NCBI GenBank assembly: GCA_028751875.1
Contig: CM054141.1
Span: 73,943,774-74,007,773, forward strand
Direction of reading: 5' to 3'
DNA from: Rapana venosa
Lineage: Eukaryota > Mollusca > Gastropoda > Neogastropoda > Muricidae
DNA length: 64,000 nucleotides
Notes under the pieces: model-generated
Database searches by the model: none
What the model saw: only the letters and a program-made list of their open reading frames with translations
Told to the model about the DNA's origin: nothing
Made by a program: the position numbers and the translations under genes
In this document: in pieces, positions 46,001 through 59,124 of the stretch
Numbering within the stretch: the stretch's first letter is position 1
Layout of the letters: each line of letters begins with the position of its first letter

Positions 46001-46500
46001 NNNNNNNNNNNNNNNNNNNNNNNNNNNNNNNNNNNNNNNNNNNNNNNNNNNNNNNNNNNNNNNNNNNNNNNNNNNNNNNNNNNNNNNNNNNNNNNNNNNN
46101 NNNNNNNNNNNNNNNNNNNNNNNNNNNNNNNNNNNNNNNNNNNNNNNNNNNNNNNNNNNNNNNNNNNNNNNNNNNNNNNNNNNNNNNNNNNNNNNNNNNN
46201 NNNNNNNNNNNNNNNNNNNNNNNNNNNNNNNNNNNNNNNNNNNNNNNNNNNNNNNNNNNNNNNNNNNNNNNNNNNNNNNNNNNNNNNNNNNNNNNNNNNN
46301 NNNNNNNNNNNNNNNNNNNNNNNNNNNNNNNNNNNNNNNNNNNNNNNNNNNNNNNNNNNNNNNNNNNNNNNNNNNNNNNNNNNNNNNNNNNNNNNNNNNN
46401 NNNNNNNNNNNNNNNNNNNNNNNNNNNNNNNNNNNNNNNNNNNNNNNNNNNNNNNNNNNNNNNNNNNNNNNNNNNNNNNNNNNNNNNNNNNNNNNNNNNN
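46001..46500. other. Assembly gap (500 N)
   Basis: Exactly 500 N, so its size is probably a placeholder. L2 linker lies on the left and poly-C/(CT)n on the right, so the gap probably sits in repeat DNA. Confidence 0.99.
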
Positions 46501-46648
46501 CCCCACCTCCCCCCCCCCCACCCCCCCACCACAATGTTGTAATCGTTATACACTTCAGGTGGGAGGAGTGGGGTCCTTCATCGGATTTGGAACCCTTTTT
46601 TCTTTTCAAGGCTATGCGTCTCTCTCTCTCTCCTCTCTCCTCTCTTCT

Positions 46649-46704
<56 letters not shown>

Positions 46705-46890
46705 TCTCTTCTCTCTCTCTCTTTTCTCTCTCTTCTCTCTCTCTCTCTCTCTCTATTATATGTATATAGATATAGATAGATAGATAGATATAGATACATA
46801 GATAGGTATAGATAGATATATAGATATAGATAGATAGATACAAAGGTATAGATAGATATATAGATATAGATAGATAGATAAATATATAAC
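46501..46890. repeat. Poly-C, (CT)n and (ATAG)n microsatellites
   Basis: Poly-C next to the gap, a (CT)n block at 46,617-46,755, then (GATA)-type repeats to 46,890, with about 70 bp of unique sequence near 46,550. Confidence 0.95.
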
Positions 46891-46894
46891 CAAG

Positions 46895-47371
46895 AAGAAA
46901 AGTAAGTGTGTGTTATGTGTGTCCGTTGTGTGTGTATGTGAGTGTAGGTGTTTATGTGTGTGTGTTTGTGTGTGTGTGAGTGTAGGTGTGTTATGTGTGT
47001 GTGTTTGTGTGTGTGTGAGTGTAGGTGGGGTTATGTGTGTGTGTTTGTGTGTGTGTGAGTGTAGGTGTGTTTGTGTGGGGTTTGTTGTGTGAGTGTAGGT
47101 GTGTTTGTATGTGTGGGGTTTTGGGGTGTGTTGTGTGAGTATGTGAGTGTAGGTGTCTTTGTATGTGTGTTGTGTGTGTGTGTTGTGTAAGTAGTATGTG
47201 AGTGTAGGTGTGTTTGTATGTGTGTGTGTTGTTTGTGTGAGTGTAGGTGTGTTTGTATGTGTTGTTGTGTGTGTATGTGGGTGTAGGTGTGTTTGTGTGT
47301 GTGTTGTGTGTGTGAGTGTAGGTGTGTTTGTATGTGTGTTTTGGTGTTTGTGTGTTGTGTGGTGAGTGTGT

Positions 47372-47420
<49 letters not shown>

Positions 47421-47524
47421 GTTGTTGTGTGTGTGTGTGGTGTGTGTGTGTGTGTGGGGTGCTCACGCAGATAATTACGTGTGTGTCTTTGATTTCAGGC
47501 CTCTTTACTTTCAGTGATATCAGC

Positions 47525-47562
<38 letters not shown>

Positions 47563-47588
47563 GTTTTTTTGTGTGTGTGTGTGTGTGT
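46895..47588. repeat. (GT)n array with GAGTGTAGGTGTGTT units and an island shared with 55.8 kb
   Basis: GT-rich DNA with a recurring 'gtgagtgtaggtgtgttt' unit every 40-70 bp, then plain (GT)n. A non-repetitive island at 47,459-47,530, 'gctcacgcagataattacgt' through 'cagtgatatcagccacgtg', recurs at 55,790-55,862, also between GT tracts. Confidence 0.9.
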
Positions 47589-48012
47589 GTCAATGTCAAA
47601 GTCAAAGTCAAAGTCAAACTTTTATTTTCAGATGGTACATTGAATAAGCAGTGCATTTGCTTTTTTCATCAAGCCATCTATCTAAAAAAAGAAAAAAAAG
47701 CGAGAAAAAAAAAGATAATGTATATGCAGACATGGAATAAAAAACTTTATCTATGGTAAACTATACAAATCAAACAAAAAAACCCAGTAACATATGCATA
47801 TGTGGAATTAAAAACAAAACAAAAAACCCAGAAGAATATTAGACCATACAATTCAAATAATTCAAAAATCTTGAAAAAAGTATCCGTCATAACACAAACA
47901 AACAAGCAACAAAGAAAAACCAAACCAAAACAAACAAAGAAGACAAAGCAGAATAAAAAATTTAAAAACCCACACCAACTGCTTCCCTCCCCTCCCCCCC
48001 CCCCCCCCCCCA
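47588..48012 (-). repeat. Jockey/CR1-like LINE 3' UTR with (TTTGAC)n tail
   Basis: Reverse complement of the terminal 420 bp of the element ending at 59,105, including 'gatggcttgatgaaaaa', 'cacatatgcatatgt' and a hexanucleotide TTTGAC tail at 47,590-47,615. It may be the detached 3' end of the minus-strand copy at 51,185-55,000. Confidence 0.9.
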
Positions 48013-48061
48013 TCTCACACACACATATACACACAAATCTTCAACAATACAAACAACTGAA

Positions 48062-49395
48062 TAAATACGTTTGGTATTAACGGCACAGCCCTCACCTGGT
48101 TTACTTCATACCTCACAGACAGGTTCCAGAAAGTTATTGTAAACAAAATTCAATTAAAACCTGTCAAAATGGAATATGGAGTCCCGCAGAGATCAGTCCT
48201 GGGCCCTGTTCTCTTTACTCTCTACACTGCTGCACTCTCACATATAATAAACAACCACCATATTGATCATCATTTCTATGCTGATAATACTCAGCTTCAG
48301 TGCAGTGATACTGTTGAAAACTTGCCTTCCCTCCTGACAAATATGTCCTACTGCCTTAAAGACATTCAAAACTGGATGACTCAGAACAAGTTACAACTTA
48401 ATGCCGATAAAACCGAAGCCATGCTCATAGGGACCCAACATAAACTTTCCTCTATCGCAAAAACTTGAATATAATTCGGCAATACGTCAGTTCCTTTGTC
48501 CAACTCTGTGAAGTATTTAGGAGTAGTTCTTGACAACACACTCTCTATGAAAAAATTAATCACCCAGACCTGTCAGTCCTTGCTACTATCAATTATGGCG
48601 CATAAGCGCGATTCGCAAGTATCTGTCCACTGATGCAACTTCCAAGCTTGTCACATCTCTCATTCTTTCACGTTTAGACTACTGTAATTCTCTTTTGGCT
48701 GGCCTACCAGCATCATCTATCCACTCTCTTCAACGCATACAAAACTCTGCAGCTCGACTGGTCCTAAGAAAGAAAAAATCTGAACACATCACTCCTCTTC
48801 TGCGATCTCTTTTACTGGCTGCCTGTCTCACAAAGACTGGAGTATAAAATCATACCCTCTGTTTCAAATGTCTCCACAAATCTGCACCCTCTTATCTCTG
48901 TAACTGTCTTCATCTGTACAACTCCATCCCGTTCCCTTCGTTCAGCCGCAGATACTTTGTGCTTTCGAACACCCAGATTCAAACAAACCACTGTTGGCCG
49001 TTGCTCCTTCTCTGTTTCTGGTCCATCCACCTGAATGACCTCCCTCTTTCACTTCGCCAGAAGCCTTCACTTGATACCTTCAAATCCAGCCTCAAAACAC
49101 ACTTATTTCTACCTGAGATTTCCCCCCAAATATCTGTCCCTAATTTTCAACAGCATCTTTCACCTTCTAAGTGTTGTTCCGAGTGTGTTGTGTGGGGTGT
49201 GTGTGTGTGTGTGTGTTGTGCTGTGGTGTGTGTGCATGCATGGGGTGCATACGTGCGCGCGCATGGTTTTTGAAATTGTTGTTCATTATGTTTAAGGAGA
49301 TTGCTGCTTTTAAATGATTTAGTGAAAGCGTTCGATTTGTTTTTTTTTTCAAGATTCAGCGCTAAAAATTCCCCTATATTATTATTAATAAAACA
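48062..49395 (+). pseudogene. L2-like LINE, RT palm to 3' end
   Basis: Nearly identical to 38,390-39,670 of the best L2 copy: 'GINGTALTWFTSYLTDRFQK' region, 'GVPQRSVLGPVLFTLYT' (Gly to Arg in the PQG motif), 'FYADNTQLQCSDT' (the second catalytic Asp is Asn), 'NKLQLNADKTEAML', 'WLPVSQRL' region and 'PSLDTFKSSLKTHLF', ending in 'cagcgctaaaaattc' and a short ATT tail. The Asp to Asn change and frameshifts make it inactive. Confidence 0.9.
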
Positions 49396-50220
49396 ACAAC
49401 AAAAAAAATGAAACAGTTCTTGTCCAACCTCTGTGAAGTATTTAGGATAAGTTCTTGACAACCCACCTCTCTATGAAAAAATTATCACACCGACAGAGTC
49501 CCTCCATACTTCATATGACTACCTATTGGTAGTCAAACATAGACGTGGCGGCTTGCATGTAAGCGGAGTATACTCTCACTTCTCTACAGACACTCTACAT
49601 CTCTTCCACTAATCGCGCACAGATCATCACGTTTCCTTATCAGCTTGACTACTCACATTATCCATTATCTAATCCTCTCTATCACACTGTCTTATCTCCT
49701 CTCTTTCTTGCGGTACTCTGAGACACTATCTCGAGGTGAGGATTCACTCAGCTCTTGAGTGCCGTCGACATCATCAGGGTGGTTACTATAGGACACATTC
49801 TCTCCATGCGCTCATTCTATTCAGCTCGGCGTCTCTAGTTCTCCACCTATACAAAACTCTGGCCTCGCACACGCCACTGGAGTGTGCCTGATTGTAAATA
49901 GCAAAATCTTATCTCGGTAACACAGTGATAAGATCGCGACACTCCTGTCAGTAGTCTCTCCCATACTATCACGAGTGAGCTCTAAATTGGGGCCATCACA
50001 TGCCGCTCGAAGTCCGTTGAGAAGGACTCTTAAACTTATCTTATCACACTCAGTTCACTGCATCCCGTGTGTTTGACTAGTCTCCTCTATATACATCTCT
50101 CTACTCAAAGTCACATCTTTGCACCGCTCACAGTCATGCACGATCTTCAAGAGACTCACCTGAGTGAGCTACTCTGCGATCGACTAAGTGACACATCAGA
50201 GCTCACTTGAAATATACGCG
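49395..50220 (+). other. Scrambled L2-derived sequence
   Basis: Starts as a clear repeat of the L2 segment at 48,490 ('ctgtgaagtatttaggat', 'tctctatgaaaaaatta') and then becomes an approximate, indel-filled version: 'tatacaaaactctg' near 49,850 and 'cacgtttccttatcagcttg' near 49,630 keep the L2 order. It looks like erroneous consensus rather than natural decay. The region 50,220-50,720 is unrecognised. Confidence 0.55.
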
Positions 50221-50728
50221 ATTTCACACACACACACACACACACGAGCCGAACACAACTAAGGAGATGCACACATACACACATGGTCTGAGCGGGACAA
50301 CAACCATAACACTCAGTCTTCTATTCACCCTCGGTATGACAGACGCGGAGTGAGGAAGGGTTAGGAAGTGACATACAGACGAGAAGTGCTTGATGTGGAG
50401 GGGCACAATGGGGGACACAAAGAGCCACATGGTAACTAGACGCTAGGCTATAGGATACTAATGGAGACGTGGGGCGCTCTTTTCTATGTGCTACTATATC
50501 ACGGACGGTGACATTACGCAGCTACTGGAGTAAGAGTTGGAAGAGAAGAATTTATGGCAGTAAAATGTTTTGTGAAGTCAGGGGTGGTGTATGGAGTGGT
50601 AAAAAATTTGTTATTTTGTACTTTGTTGAATGCTAAATGTAGTGGGGTGTGTGATCTAGAGCGATGCGAGTATCTATATATACTCTCTAGGACGACGAAT
50701 TATTCAATCTACACACACACAACACATT

Positions 50729-50730
<2 letters not shown>

Positions 50731-50773
<43 letters not shown>

Positions 50774-50900
50774 GGGAGGGGTGGATGATGAGGATTAGGG
50801 AAAATGGGGGGGGGTTTGAGGGGGGGATGGTGGGGGTTGGTTGTGGATGAGGGTTTGTGGGTGTTTGGAGAGTAGTGGGGGGGGAGGGGAGGTATTGTGG
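50731..50900. repeat. Poly-G run (about 60) and G-rich DNA
   Basis: One G homopolymer of about 60, then G-rich sequence. AT-rich unstructured DNA follows to 51,180. Probably not an accurate consensus. Confidence 0.8.
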
Positions 50901-51184
50901 ATGAGAGTGTTTTTGAATGTGTGATGGTTGTGTTTTATTATTATTTTTTTGGTTGATATTGTTATTTATTTAATATTTTAATTGTTTTTTTATGATTTAT
51001 TTATATTTGTATGTTATTATTATTATAGTATTTTTAGTTATTGTATTTTGTTAAGAATATTATTTGATGTTATTTTGTGTAAGTTATTTTTTTTTTTTGT
51101 TAATTTATATAAAAGACAAGAAAATTGATTTAAAAATATAAAATTAATTTATTTTAGGTTATTTTTATCATGTATAAATCACCT

Positions 51185-53929
51185 CCACACACAATAACAA
51201 CAGCAACCAATGGGATATAACTGGGAAAACTGATGTATCATGTAAACACTGTACATACACATTAAATACACATCCTCACCCATATCCCATCACCACAGAA
51301 ATACTCAATATAAGGCAAAACAAGAATAACCAACAGCTATTTGATTCTAAGCAAAGAAGTATAACAAAGACATCCATCCCTCCCTTTCCCGGTCATATAC
51401 ACCATGTACATGTGCTTTTTGATATTTGATGCAGAGCAACGTTAAATCCTTCGATCAAAGAATAAATTCATGCATGTAAACCCACCCAGCAGTACCCAAC
51501 GTCAGCAATAACAATTTAGCGCATCTAATACAATGAAGTAGAAAACAAAACCGCGACAAAACAAATAAATCAGCATATTTTATGTGTAATACAAAAGAAC
51601 ATAAAAAGGCCAAAACAGCAAGAAATAAAAAACCAAAACCGAAGCAATTACACACAACTCACACCACGCCACACAAACACTTGTACAAAAACACACACAC
51701 CACTTGTACACACACACAACACACACACACACGACACACACCACACAAACACACACACACACACAGCCAATTCCAAACGTGCTGGGTGTTGATATCATAT
51801 CAACCCAAATATAGATCAAAGCTTACACAAGTACTCGATATGAATATGAAAACTTGGGTCATATCTGATTTTAATGACAAGAATAACGTCAGTGACACTT
51901 AAAAAATACTCTCTAAAGTTAACAATTCGTGTTCTGTACTTTTAGTCATTAAATATCTTTTAGATGTGTCATAACTGATTTTTGCTTTTAATACATTTCA
52001 AATTTTGAGATAGTTATTCCATAGTCACTGCCTGAATACAAGAGGCTCATTTAATATAGTTATTTCTGGGTCTTGGAAATGTTAGCAAAATGGTTTGTGT
52101 CTATGTTTGGTTAACTTTGAAAGCTTGGTATCTTGGGAGGTGCATTTTGATTACAACTTTTTGCATAAACACAGCTTTATTGAACAAAAGTCGCTTTCGA
52201 AATGTCAGGACATTTATTTTGTTATAATCCCAATTTCAGGTGCTATGTTTTTAACAAAACAAGTTTTTACTGCTCTTTTATATAAACATGATGAATTTTT
52301 TAAGTTCGTTTTCCACTGCAGGTAAATCCAAATAGTTGACGCATAGTCAATGATTGTAGAAGTGATCGCAAAAAAATAGTCTTTCGAGAATGATTAATTA
52401 GAAAGTGTTTAATTTTGGATAATTTGAAGTGCCTGTGAGCAAGGCTTTTACCTAGTGAACATTATGTGAACAGTCCAATCATATTTTTGTCAATGTAACA
52501 CCTAATACTTTATGTGAGTCAACATTCTTCAAACTAATCCGTTATCCATTCAACAGAGGTTAAAACCTATCATTCATTTTTAAACCTTTTCTGTCTTGCT
52601 GAACGAACATACACTTTGTTTTTTGTGCATTTAAGGACATGTGGTTTAATTGAGTCCAAATAATCAATCTGTCAATAACGTATTGAAATTTGCGAGTTAA
52701 TCTGCTGGATCTGAATCACAACAAAAGAGAGTGGTATCGTCAGCAAAACATTTCACATTACATTTAAAAAACAGGGATAAATCATTTACATAGACAGAAA
52801 ACAAGAGTGGTCCCCAATACTGAGCCTTGTGGTACCCTATGTCTAATGGGTAGTAAGTTCTGATCTTGGTTATTTACAGATACAAGCTGCTGCCTATTAG
52901 TCAGAAAATTTCTTTAAAGTTTTGGTAACTTTCAGGTGGCAGTTTTGTACAATTCTATTTACGCAATAACAAAGAGTGTTGATCCCATCAAATGCTTTTT
53001 CAAAGTCAAACAAAAAGGAGGCCAGTACACTTATTGTCATTTATATTGTGTAGGAAGACGTCAGTGAGCTGAGTTATAGCAGTGTACAAGAATAATTGTA
53101 CAAACCCTGATTGATCCACCGTAGGCAATTAGATTGTTTTTTTATTAAGTAAGAATTAGGGAATGTTTTTGTATGTGTTTTTCATGGGTTTAGGATAGTA
53201 AAGAGAGAATTGAAATTGGGACTGTATTTGAAGGAGAAGAGCAGTCACCTGATTTATGACAGGTATAACTTTTGCCTTTTTAAACTTGAGAGGATAACAT
53301 CTTTCTCAATACACAAGTTGCTATAGATATGTCATGTTTCAACAATAACCGAACTAGCGAGTTTTATAATTCGAGCATCATAACTTGTCTAGGCACAGTG
53401 TTTCTAGAATCGTGTGCATTTTTATGCTTTCTAATACGTCAAAGGATGTCATTGGCTGGAGATTAAATGGAAATTAATATGTTTTGAGTTAATATATTGT
53501 TGTAGGTAATGAAGATCCCCCAAAATTTTTCCCCTGCTGACTTGTCTCACATGTTATAACTTATTTGCTACATTAGAAAAATGGCTGTTTAATTCATCAG
53601 TTGATATGTCTTTAATAAACTGTTTGATTTTTGAAACATGTATTATTTAAATAATGTAATTGATGGCTTTTTCAAATCTGGCAGAGTCACTAGTGGTAAT
53701 TAACAATCTGTTTGAAAGTAGATTACGCTTGATCTGCGTTTTAATGTAATTCACTTATTATTCCTTTGTCTCCAAATTTACATGTGCCACCATGGGTTTT
53801 CAGGTGGTTTCTTAGTTTATCTCAGATTCTATGTCTTTTGGTTATTCCATGGAGGTTTGTTTTTTTTTCTTTTAACTCTTTTTTTTTTATTTATAAAGGG
53901 AACATGTTTTGTCATACACTGAGATAAAT

Positions 53930-53960
<31 letters not shown>

Positions 53961-55000
53961 CAACAAAAAAAAACAACATAAAAAATAAAAAAAAAACCTC
54001 ATAGTTGCACAGCAACTTCATTCGGGGTCTCTGATTTGGATACATCGTGTATTGGTGAGTTCATCAGGTCCGCAAGAAAATTAATCACACAGAAGTGTTT
54101 AAATGTCCAATAATATATTTTTATGCCCAACTTTAGGAATTGTTATGCGACGCTTAAACTAAGTACACCAGCAGTCAGGATTATGATCACGCATCCACAT
54201 GATGGAGCCACATACTTCACTATGTGCTCTTTGTGCGTTAGTGTATATATGATCAATTAAAGCTACGCGTTATCTGTTATACGTGTGGGTTTATCTATTA
54301 GTTGTTCCAGACAAAAGCATCATATAGTGTGATTCCCATTCGGTTTAGTTTGAGTAAAATCTTTAAAAAAAATGTAAAATCTCCAAGAATACAGTTTCCA
54401 CAGATTAAAAGTGCAACTTTCATCCATTAGGACAGAATATATCAAACCAATTAGTGGTTTCCTGACGGATTCCTGTAAAATGAATCCTATCAAAGTGGAA
54501 CTACTGTCTTTAAGATTTTATTTCTACCCAAATCGATTTCGATACATATACACATCCTAATTGTATAGCCTTTGACAGCAAATTAAGAATGGCGAAATAT
54601 GATCATAAGCCTGTAGTTTTTGGTTTTGTAGTGATCTTGGCGAAATATTTGGTTCCTGGAATGTGCATGTCTAACATAAGTTTGATTTGAAGAAAGGCGG
54701 GATTCAGCAAAGCCAAATAAATGAAACTCTTCCCATCATTAAATTATATGCTAGCAATGTCATCTGATTTATTGGTTTTGCATTGTCTATGTTGAGTAGC
54801 CTACTCGTATACCCTGTTTTATGGCCATTGTCTGAGGTAAGAGACATGACGTAGAGGGAGGAGTGCGGCTAATAACGCTGTGTTAGAATTTCAGTTTAAG
54901 AAGAAAACGCACAAAGAAAAAACAAACAAAATAAACATATACAGAATTTAAAAAACCCAAAAACAAACACGTAATTGAAATATTAAGACTCACTAAGATA
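51185..55000 (-). pseudogene. Jockey/CR1-like LINE, endonuclease to 3' UTR (old copy)
   Basis: Reverse complement of the element at 56,561-58,350, extending further 5'. Landmarks on the minus strand: endonuclease 'LLICGNCILGDFTF' near 54,400 (an LICGDFN-type motif), 'SAFDGINTL' equivalent near 52,980 (a KAFD motif), 'QGSVLGTTLVF' region near 52,820, 'CEMFADDTTLF' region near 52,750, 'HMSLNAQKTKCMF' near 52,630, 'LRLSFDKAVF' equivalent near 52,180, and the 3' UTR to 51,185. A poly-A tract at 53,936 interrupts it. Stops throughout. The last part of its 3' UTR may be the piece at 47,588-48,012. Clade assignment is tentative. Confidence 0.8.
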
Positions 55001-55711
55001 TACAGGTGTGATCTTACAATAATTGTTCTGTAACAAAATTAACTAATTAACAAAATAAATGTAAACACATACACACACTAATTGAGGATTATTATGTTAC
55101 AATGCAATGCAAAATTCCATAAAGTTTAACAAAAATAATCAGTACAGGAAAGAAAAAGAGATCAAATGGAAAGAAATTAAGGTTTGAAAATAGACTTTCG
55201 GCTTGGAGTAAGTATCCTATTCCGTTTTTCGTAGCTTTTAACTGTTATTGCTCAAAAGTCTCTATCAATATACAATGTTCAATAATCAGCTTGATAATTG
55301 AGCAAAAAACGATTTTACTGTGTAAACCTTGTAAAGTATACTGCAGCATGACACCAATATCATTCCTGAGAGAGAAGGAGAGAGGCAGAGGTTGTGACAG
55401 AGAGACAGGTAGAAAGACAGTCAGAAAGAGGCTTTTAAAAGAGAAGAATATACTAGATTACATAGAGGTATAGAGGGAGACAACTTGACATGGCCAGTAC
55501 TGTAACATGTCATCAGTAGGTTATGCTCTGTGGTGTGAAATGACACAATATTGGAAAATGGGAGGGGGAAGGGGAAATGAATATGTAAAGGTAAAAATCA
55601 CAATATTCAAAGAAAAAAATTGAATATATAAAACTTACTAGGTAATTATAGAAAAACGTGATTTTCACATATATTATGCATGTGAGAACAAGTATGAATT
55701 CACCCTGCACA

Positions 55712-55715
<4 letters not shown>

Positions 55716-55790
<75 letters not shown>

Positions 55791-55871
55791 CTCACGCAGA
55801 TAATTACGTGTGTGTCATTGATTTCACGCCCTCTTTACTTTCAGTGATATCAGCCACGTGTGTGTGTGTGT

Positions 55872-55936
<65 letters not shown>

Positions 55937-56092
55937 TGTGTGTGTTTCTCTGTGTGTAGTGTGTTTCTCTGAATGGGTTTTCTGAAAGTGTGTGTGGTAG
56001 TTGTGTGTGTATGTGTTTCTGTGTATGTGTGTGTTTTTCTGTATGTTTTCTGAAAGTGTGTGTGTAGGGGTGTGTGTGTGTGTGTGTGTGTG
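55716..56092. repeat. (GT)n array with the island shared with 47.5 kb
   Basis: Uninterrupted (GT)n of about 70 bp, the 70-bp island at 55,790-55,862, then more (GT)n with 'tttctgtatg' and 'ttttctgaaagtgtg' interruptions. No gene in 55,000-55,716. Confidence 0.95.
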
Positions 56093-56269
56093 CTTGCTTG
56101 CGTGAGGATATCGTTAAGCATCCATTTGCTGAATGTAGATTATTCCTCTAATTAGTCCAGCTGTTAATTAAGTCGCACGGTCATGGCACACGAAACAGAA
56201 GATGCTGGCAACAGCAGCAGACAAGGCTATATCCCACACTAACTTTGGATTGATTGCAATAGCGTGTGC

Positions 56270-56479
56270 ACACACATACGTACACACACACACACACACA
56301 CAACCTACACAAACACACACACACACCTACCTACACACATACACACTCACCTATACATACACACCATACCACACCATACCTCACCACACACGCACACACA
56401 TACACACACACGCACGCACACACCCACACACCTATACACACACATACAGAGAAACACACACACCCTTACCAAACACACG

Positions 56480-56514
<35 letters not shown>

Positions 56515-56517
56515 GCA

Positions 56518-56549
<32 letters not shown>

Positions 56550-56560
56550 CACACACACTG
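56270..56560. repeat. (CA)n/(GCAC)n microsatellite
   Basis: CA-rich DNA ending in (CACG)n and (CA)n that abuts the truncated 5' end of the next LINE. A His/Thr frame fuses into the RT frame here by chance. Confidence 0.95.
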
Positions 56561-59105
56561 CTCTAACTCAGCTCACTGACAGTCTCCTACACAATATAAA
56601 TGACAATAAGTTTACTGGCCTCCTTTTTGTTGACTTTGAAAAAGCATTTGATGTGATCAACCACTCTTTGTTATTGCGTAAATTAGAATTGTACAAACTG
56701 CCACCTGAAGTTATCCAACTACTAGAAAATTTTCTGTCCAATAGGCAGCAGCTTGTATCTGTAAATAACCAAGCATCAGAACTACTACCCATTAGACATG
56801 TGGTAGCACAAGGCTCAGTATTGGGACCACTCTTGTTTTCAGTCTATGTAAATGATTTACCCTGTTTTATTAAATGTAACTGTGAAATGTTTGCTGACGA
56901 TACCACTCTCTTTTGTTGTGATTCAGACTCCAGCAGATTAACTAGCAAACTTCAATACAGTATTGACAGATTGATTATTTAGACTCAATTAAACCACATG
57001 TCCTTAAATGCACAAAAAACAAAATGTATGTACGTATCAGTAAGACAGAAAAGGCAAAAAATGAATGATAGGTTTCAACCTCTGTTGTTGGATAACGGAA
57101 TAGTTGAAGAAGTTGACTCACATAAAATATTAGGTGTTACCATTGACAAAAATATGACTTGGACTGATCACATAATGTCACTAGGTAAACGCCTAGCTCA
57201 CAGGCTACTTCAATTATCCAAAATAAAACACTTTCTAAATAATCATTCTTGAAAACTATGCGTCAACTATTTGGGATACCTGCAGTGGAACGAACTTGAA
57301 ATTCATTCATCGCTTATATAAAAGAGCAGTAAAACTTGTATTGTTAAAAACAAGAACCCTGACAATTGAGGATTATAAGCAAATAAATGTCCTGACATTT
57401 CGAAACCGACTTTCATTCAATAAAGCTGTGTTTATGCAAAAAGTTGTTAATCAAAATGCACCTCCCAAGATTACCAAAGCTTTCAAAGTTAACATAGACA
57501 CAACCATTTGCTAACATTTCCAAGACCCAGAAATAACCTATATAAATCGAGCCTCTTGTATTCAGGCAGTGACCTATGGAATAAACTCCCCCAAAATTTG
57601 AAATGTATTAAAAGCAAAAATCAGTATAAAACACATCTTAAAAGATATTTCATGAATAAAAGTACAGAACACGACTTGTAACTTAAGAGAGTGATTTAAG
57701 TGTCACTGACGTTATTCTTGTCATTAAAATCAGATATGACCCAAGTTTTCATATTCATATAGAGTACATGTGTAAAACATTGATCTATATATGGGTTGAT
57801 ATGATATCAACCCAGTACGCTTTGAATCTGATGTGTGTGTGTGTTGTGTACAAGTGTGTGTGTACAAGTGTGTGAGTGCGTGTGTGTTGTGTAATTGGTT
57901 CGGTTTTGGTTTTTTACTTTCTTGCTGTTTTGGCCTTTTTATGTTCTTTTGTATTACACATAAATATGCTGATCTATTTAGTTTTGTCACTGTTAGTTTT
58001 CTGGTTCATTGTACTAGATGAGCTAAATTGTTATTGCTGACGTTAGTACTGCTGGGTGGATTTACATTGCCTGAATTTATTCTTTGATCGAAGGATTAAC
58101 GTTGCTCTGCCTCAAACCAAAAAGCACATATACATGTGTGTATATGACCCGGGGAAAGGGAGGAAATGGATGTCTTTGTTATACTTCTTTGCTTTGAATC
58201 CAATAGCTGTTGGTTATTCTTGTTTTTCTTATATATGAGTATATTATGTGGTGAAGGGGATATGGGTGAGGATGCGTATGTGTATGTAAGTGTTTAAATG
58301 ATACATCAGTTTTCTCTGTTTATATCCATTAATTTTGGTGGTTGTTGTTGTTATTGTTGGTAGTAGTGGGGGTGGGATTCTGGTTTATTTTGCCTTTTGT
58401 TTGTTTTGGGTTTAGGGTGGTTTTCTTGGGGAGGGGGAGGGATATTTTGGACTATTTTTTCTCGTCTTTTGTTAGTTCTATATTGTTCTTCATTTGTCTT
58501 GGCTGTTATTCTTGTCCTATGTTAGTTATTGTCGCTGTTGTTGTTGTGTATGTATATTTGTGTTTGTTTGATTGTTTATTTCCTTGTTGTGGTTGTCCTT
58601 GTTGATTCATCCTTTTGTTGTTGTTTTATTCAGTTGTTTGTATGGTTGAAGGTTTGTGTGTACATGTGTGTGTGAGAGGGGGGGGGGTGGAGGGAAGCAG
58701 TTGGTGTGGTTTTTTTTTATTTTTTATTCTGTTTTGTCTTCTTTGTTTGTTTTGGTTTGGTTTTTTATTGTTGCTTGTTTGTTTGTGTTATGACGGGTAT
58801 TTTTTTTTTCAAGATTTTTGAATTATTTGAATTGTATGGTCTCATATTTTTCTGGGTTTTTTGTTTTATTTTAATTCCACATATGCATATGTTATTGGTT
58901 TTTTTGTTTGATTTGTATAGTTTACCATAGATTAGGGTTTTTTTTATTCTATGTCTGCATATACATTATCTTTTTTTTTCTCGCTTTTTTTCTTTCTTTA
59001 GATAGATGGCTTGATGAAAAAAAGCAAATGCACTGCTTATTCAATGTACCATCTGAAAATAAAAGTTTGACTTTGACTTTGACTTTCACTTTGACTTTGA
59101 CACAC
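56561..59105 (+). mobile_element. Jockey/CR1-like LINE, RT and 3' UTR with (TTTGAC)n tail (5' truncated)
   Basis: RT frame from 56,561: 'GLLFVDFEKAFDVINHSLLL', 'QGSVLGPLLFSVYVNDLP', 'MFADDTTLF' (FADD at 56,890-56,901), stop at 56,980, then 'MSLNAQKTKCMYVSVRQKRQ', 'KILGVTIDKNMTWTDHI' to 57,252, a frameshift, 'LKFIHRLYKRAVKLVLLKTR' and 'INVLTFRNRLSFNKAVFMQK' to 57,514. A 1.5-kb T-rich 3' UTR ends in TTTGAC repeats at 59,065-59,105. Few lesions, so this copy is younger than the minus-strand one; catalytic residues are intact but the polymerase is split by a stop and a frameshift. Confidence 0.9.
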
Positions 59106-59124
59106 ACACAACTTTGTAGTAGTA

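Noticed and set aside
45953..46843. Long frames through 46,001-46,500
   Set aside because: They are open only because the N gap has no stops.
56266..56982. 238-residue frame starting in His/Thr repeats and ending in RT
   Set aside because: Only the part from 56,561 is LINE coding sequence; the N-terminal part is a (CA)n microsatellite joined in frame by chance.
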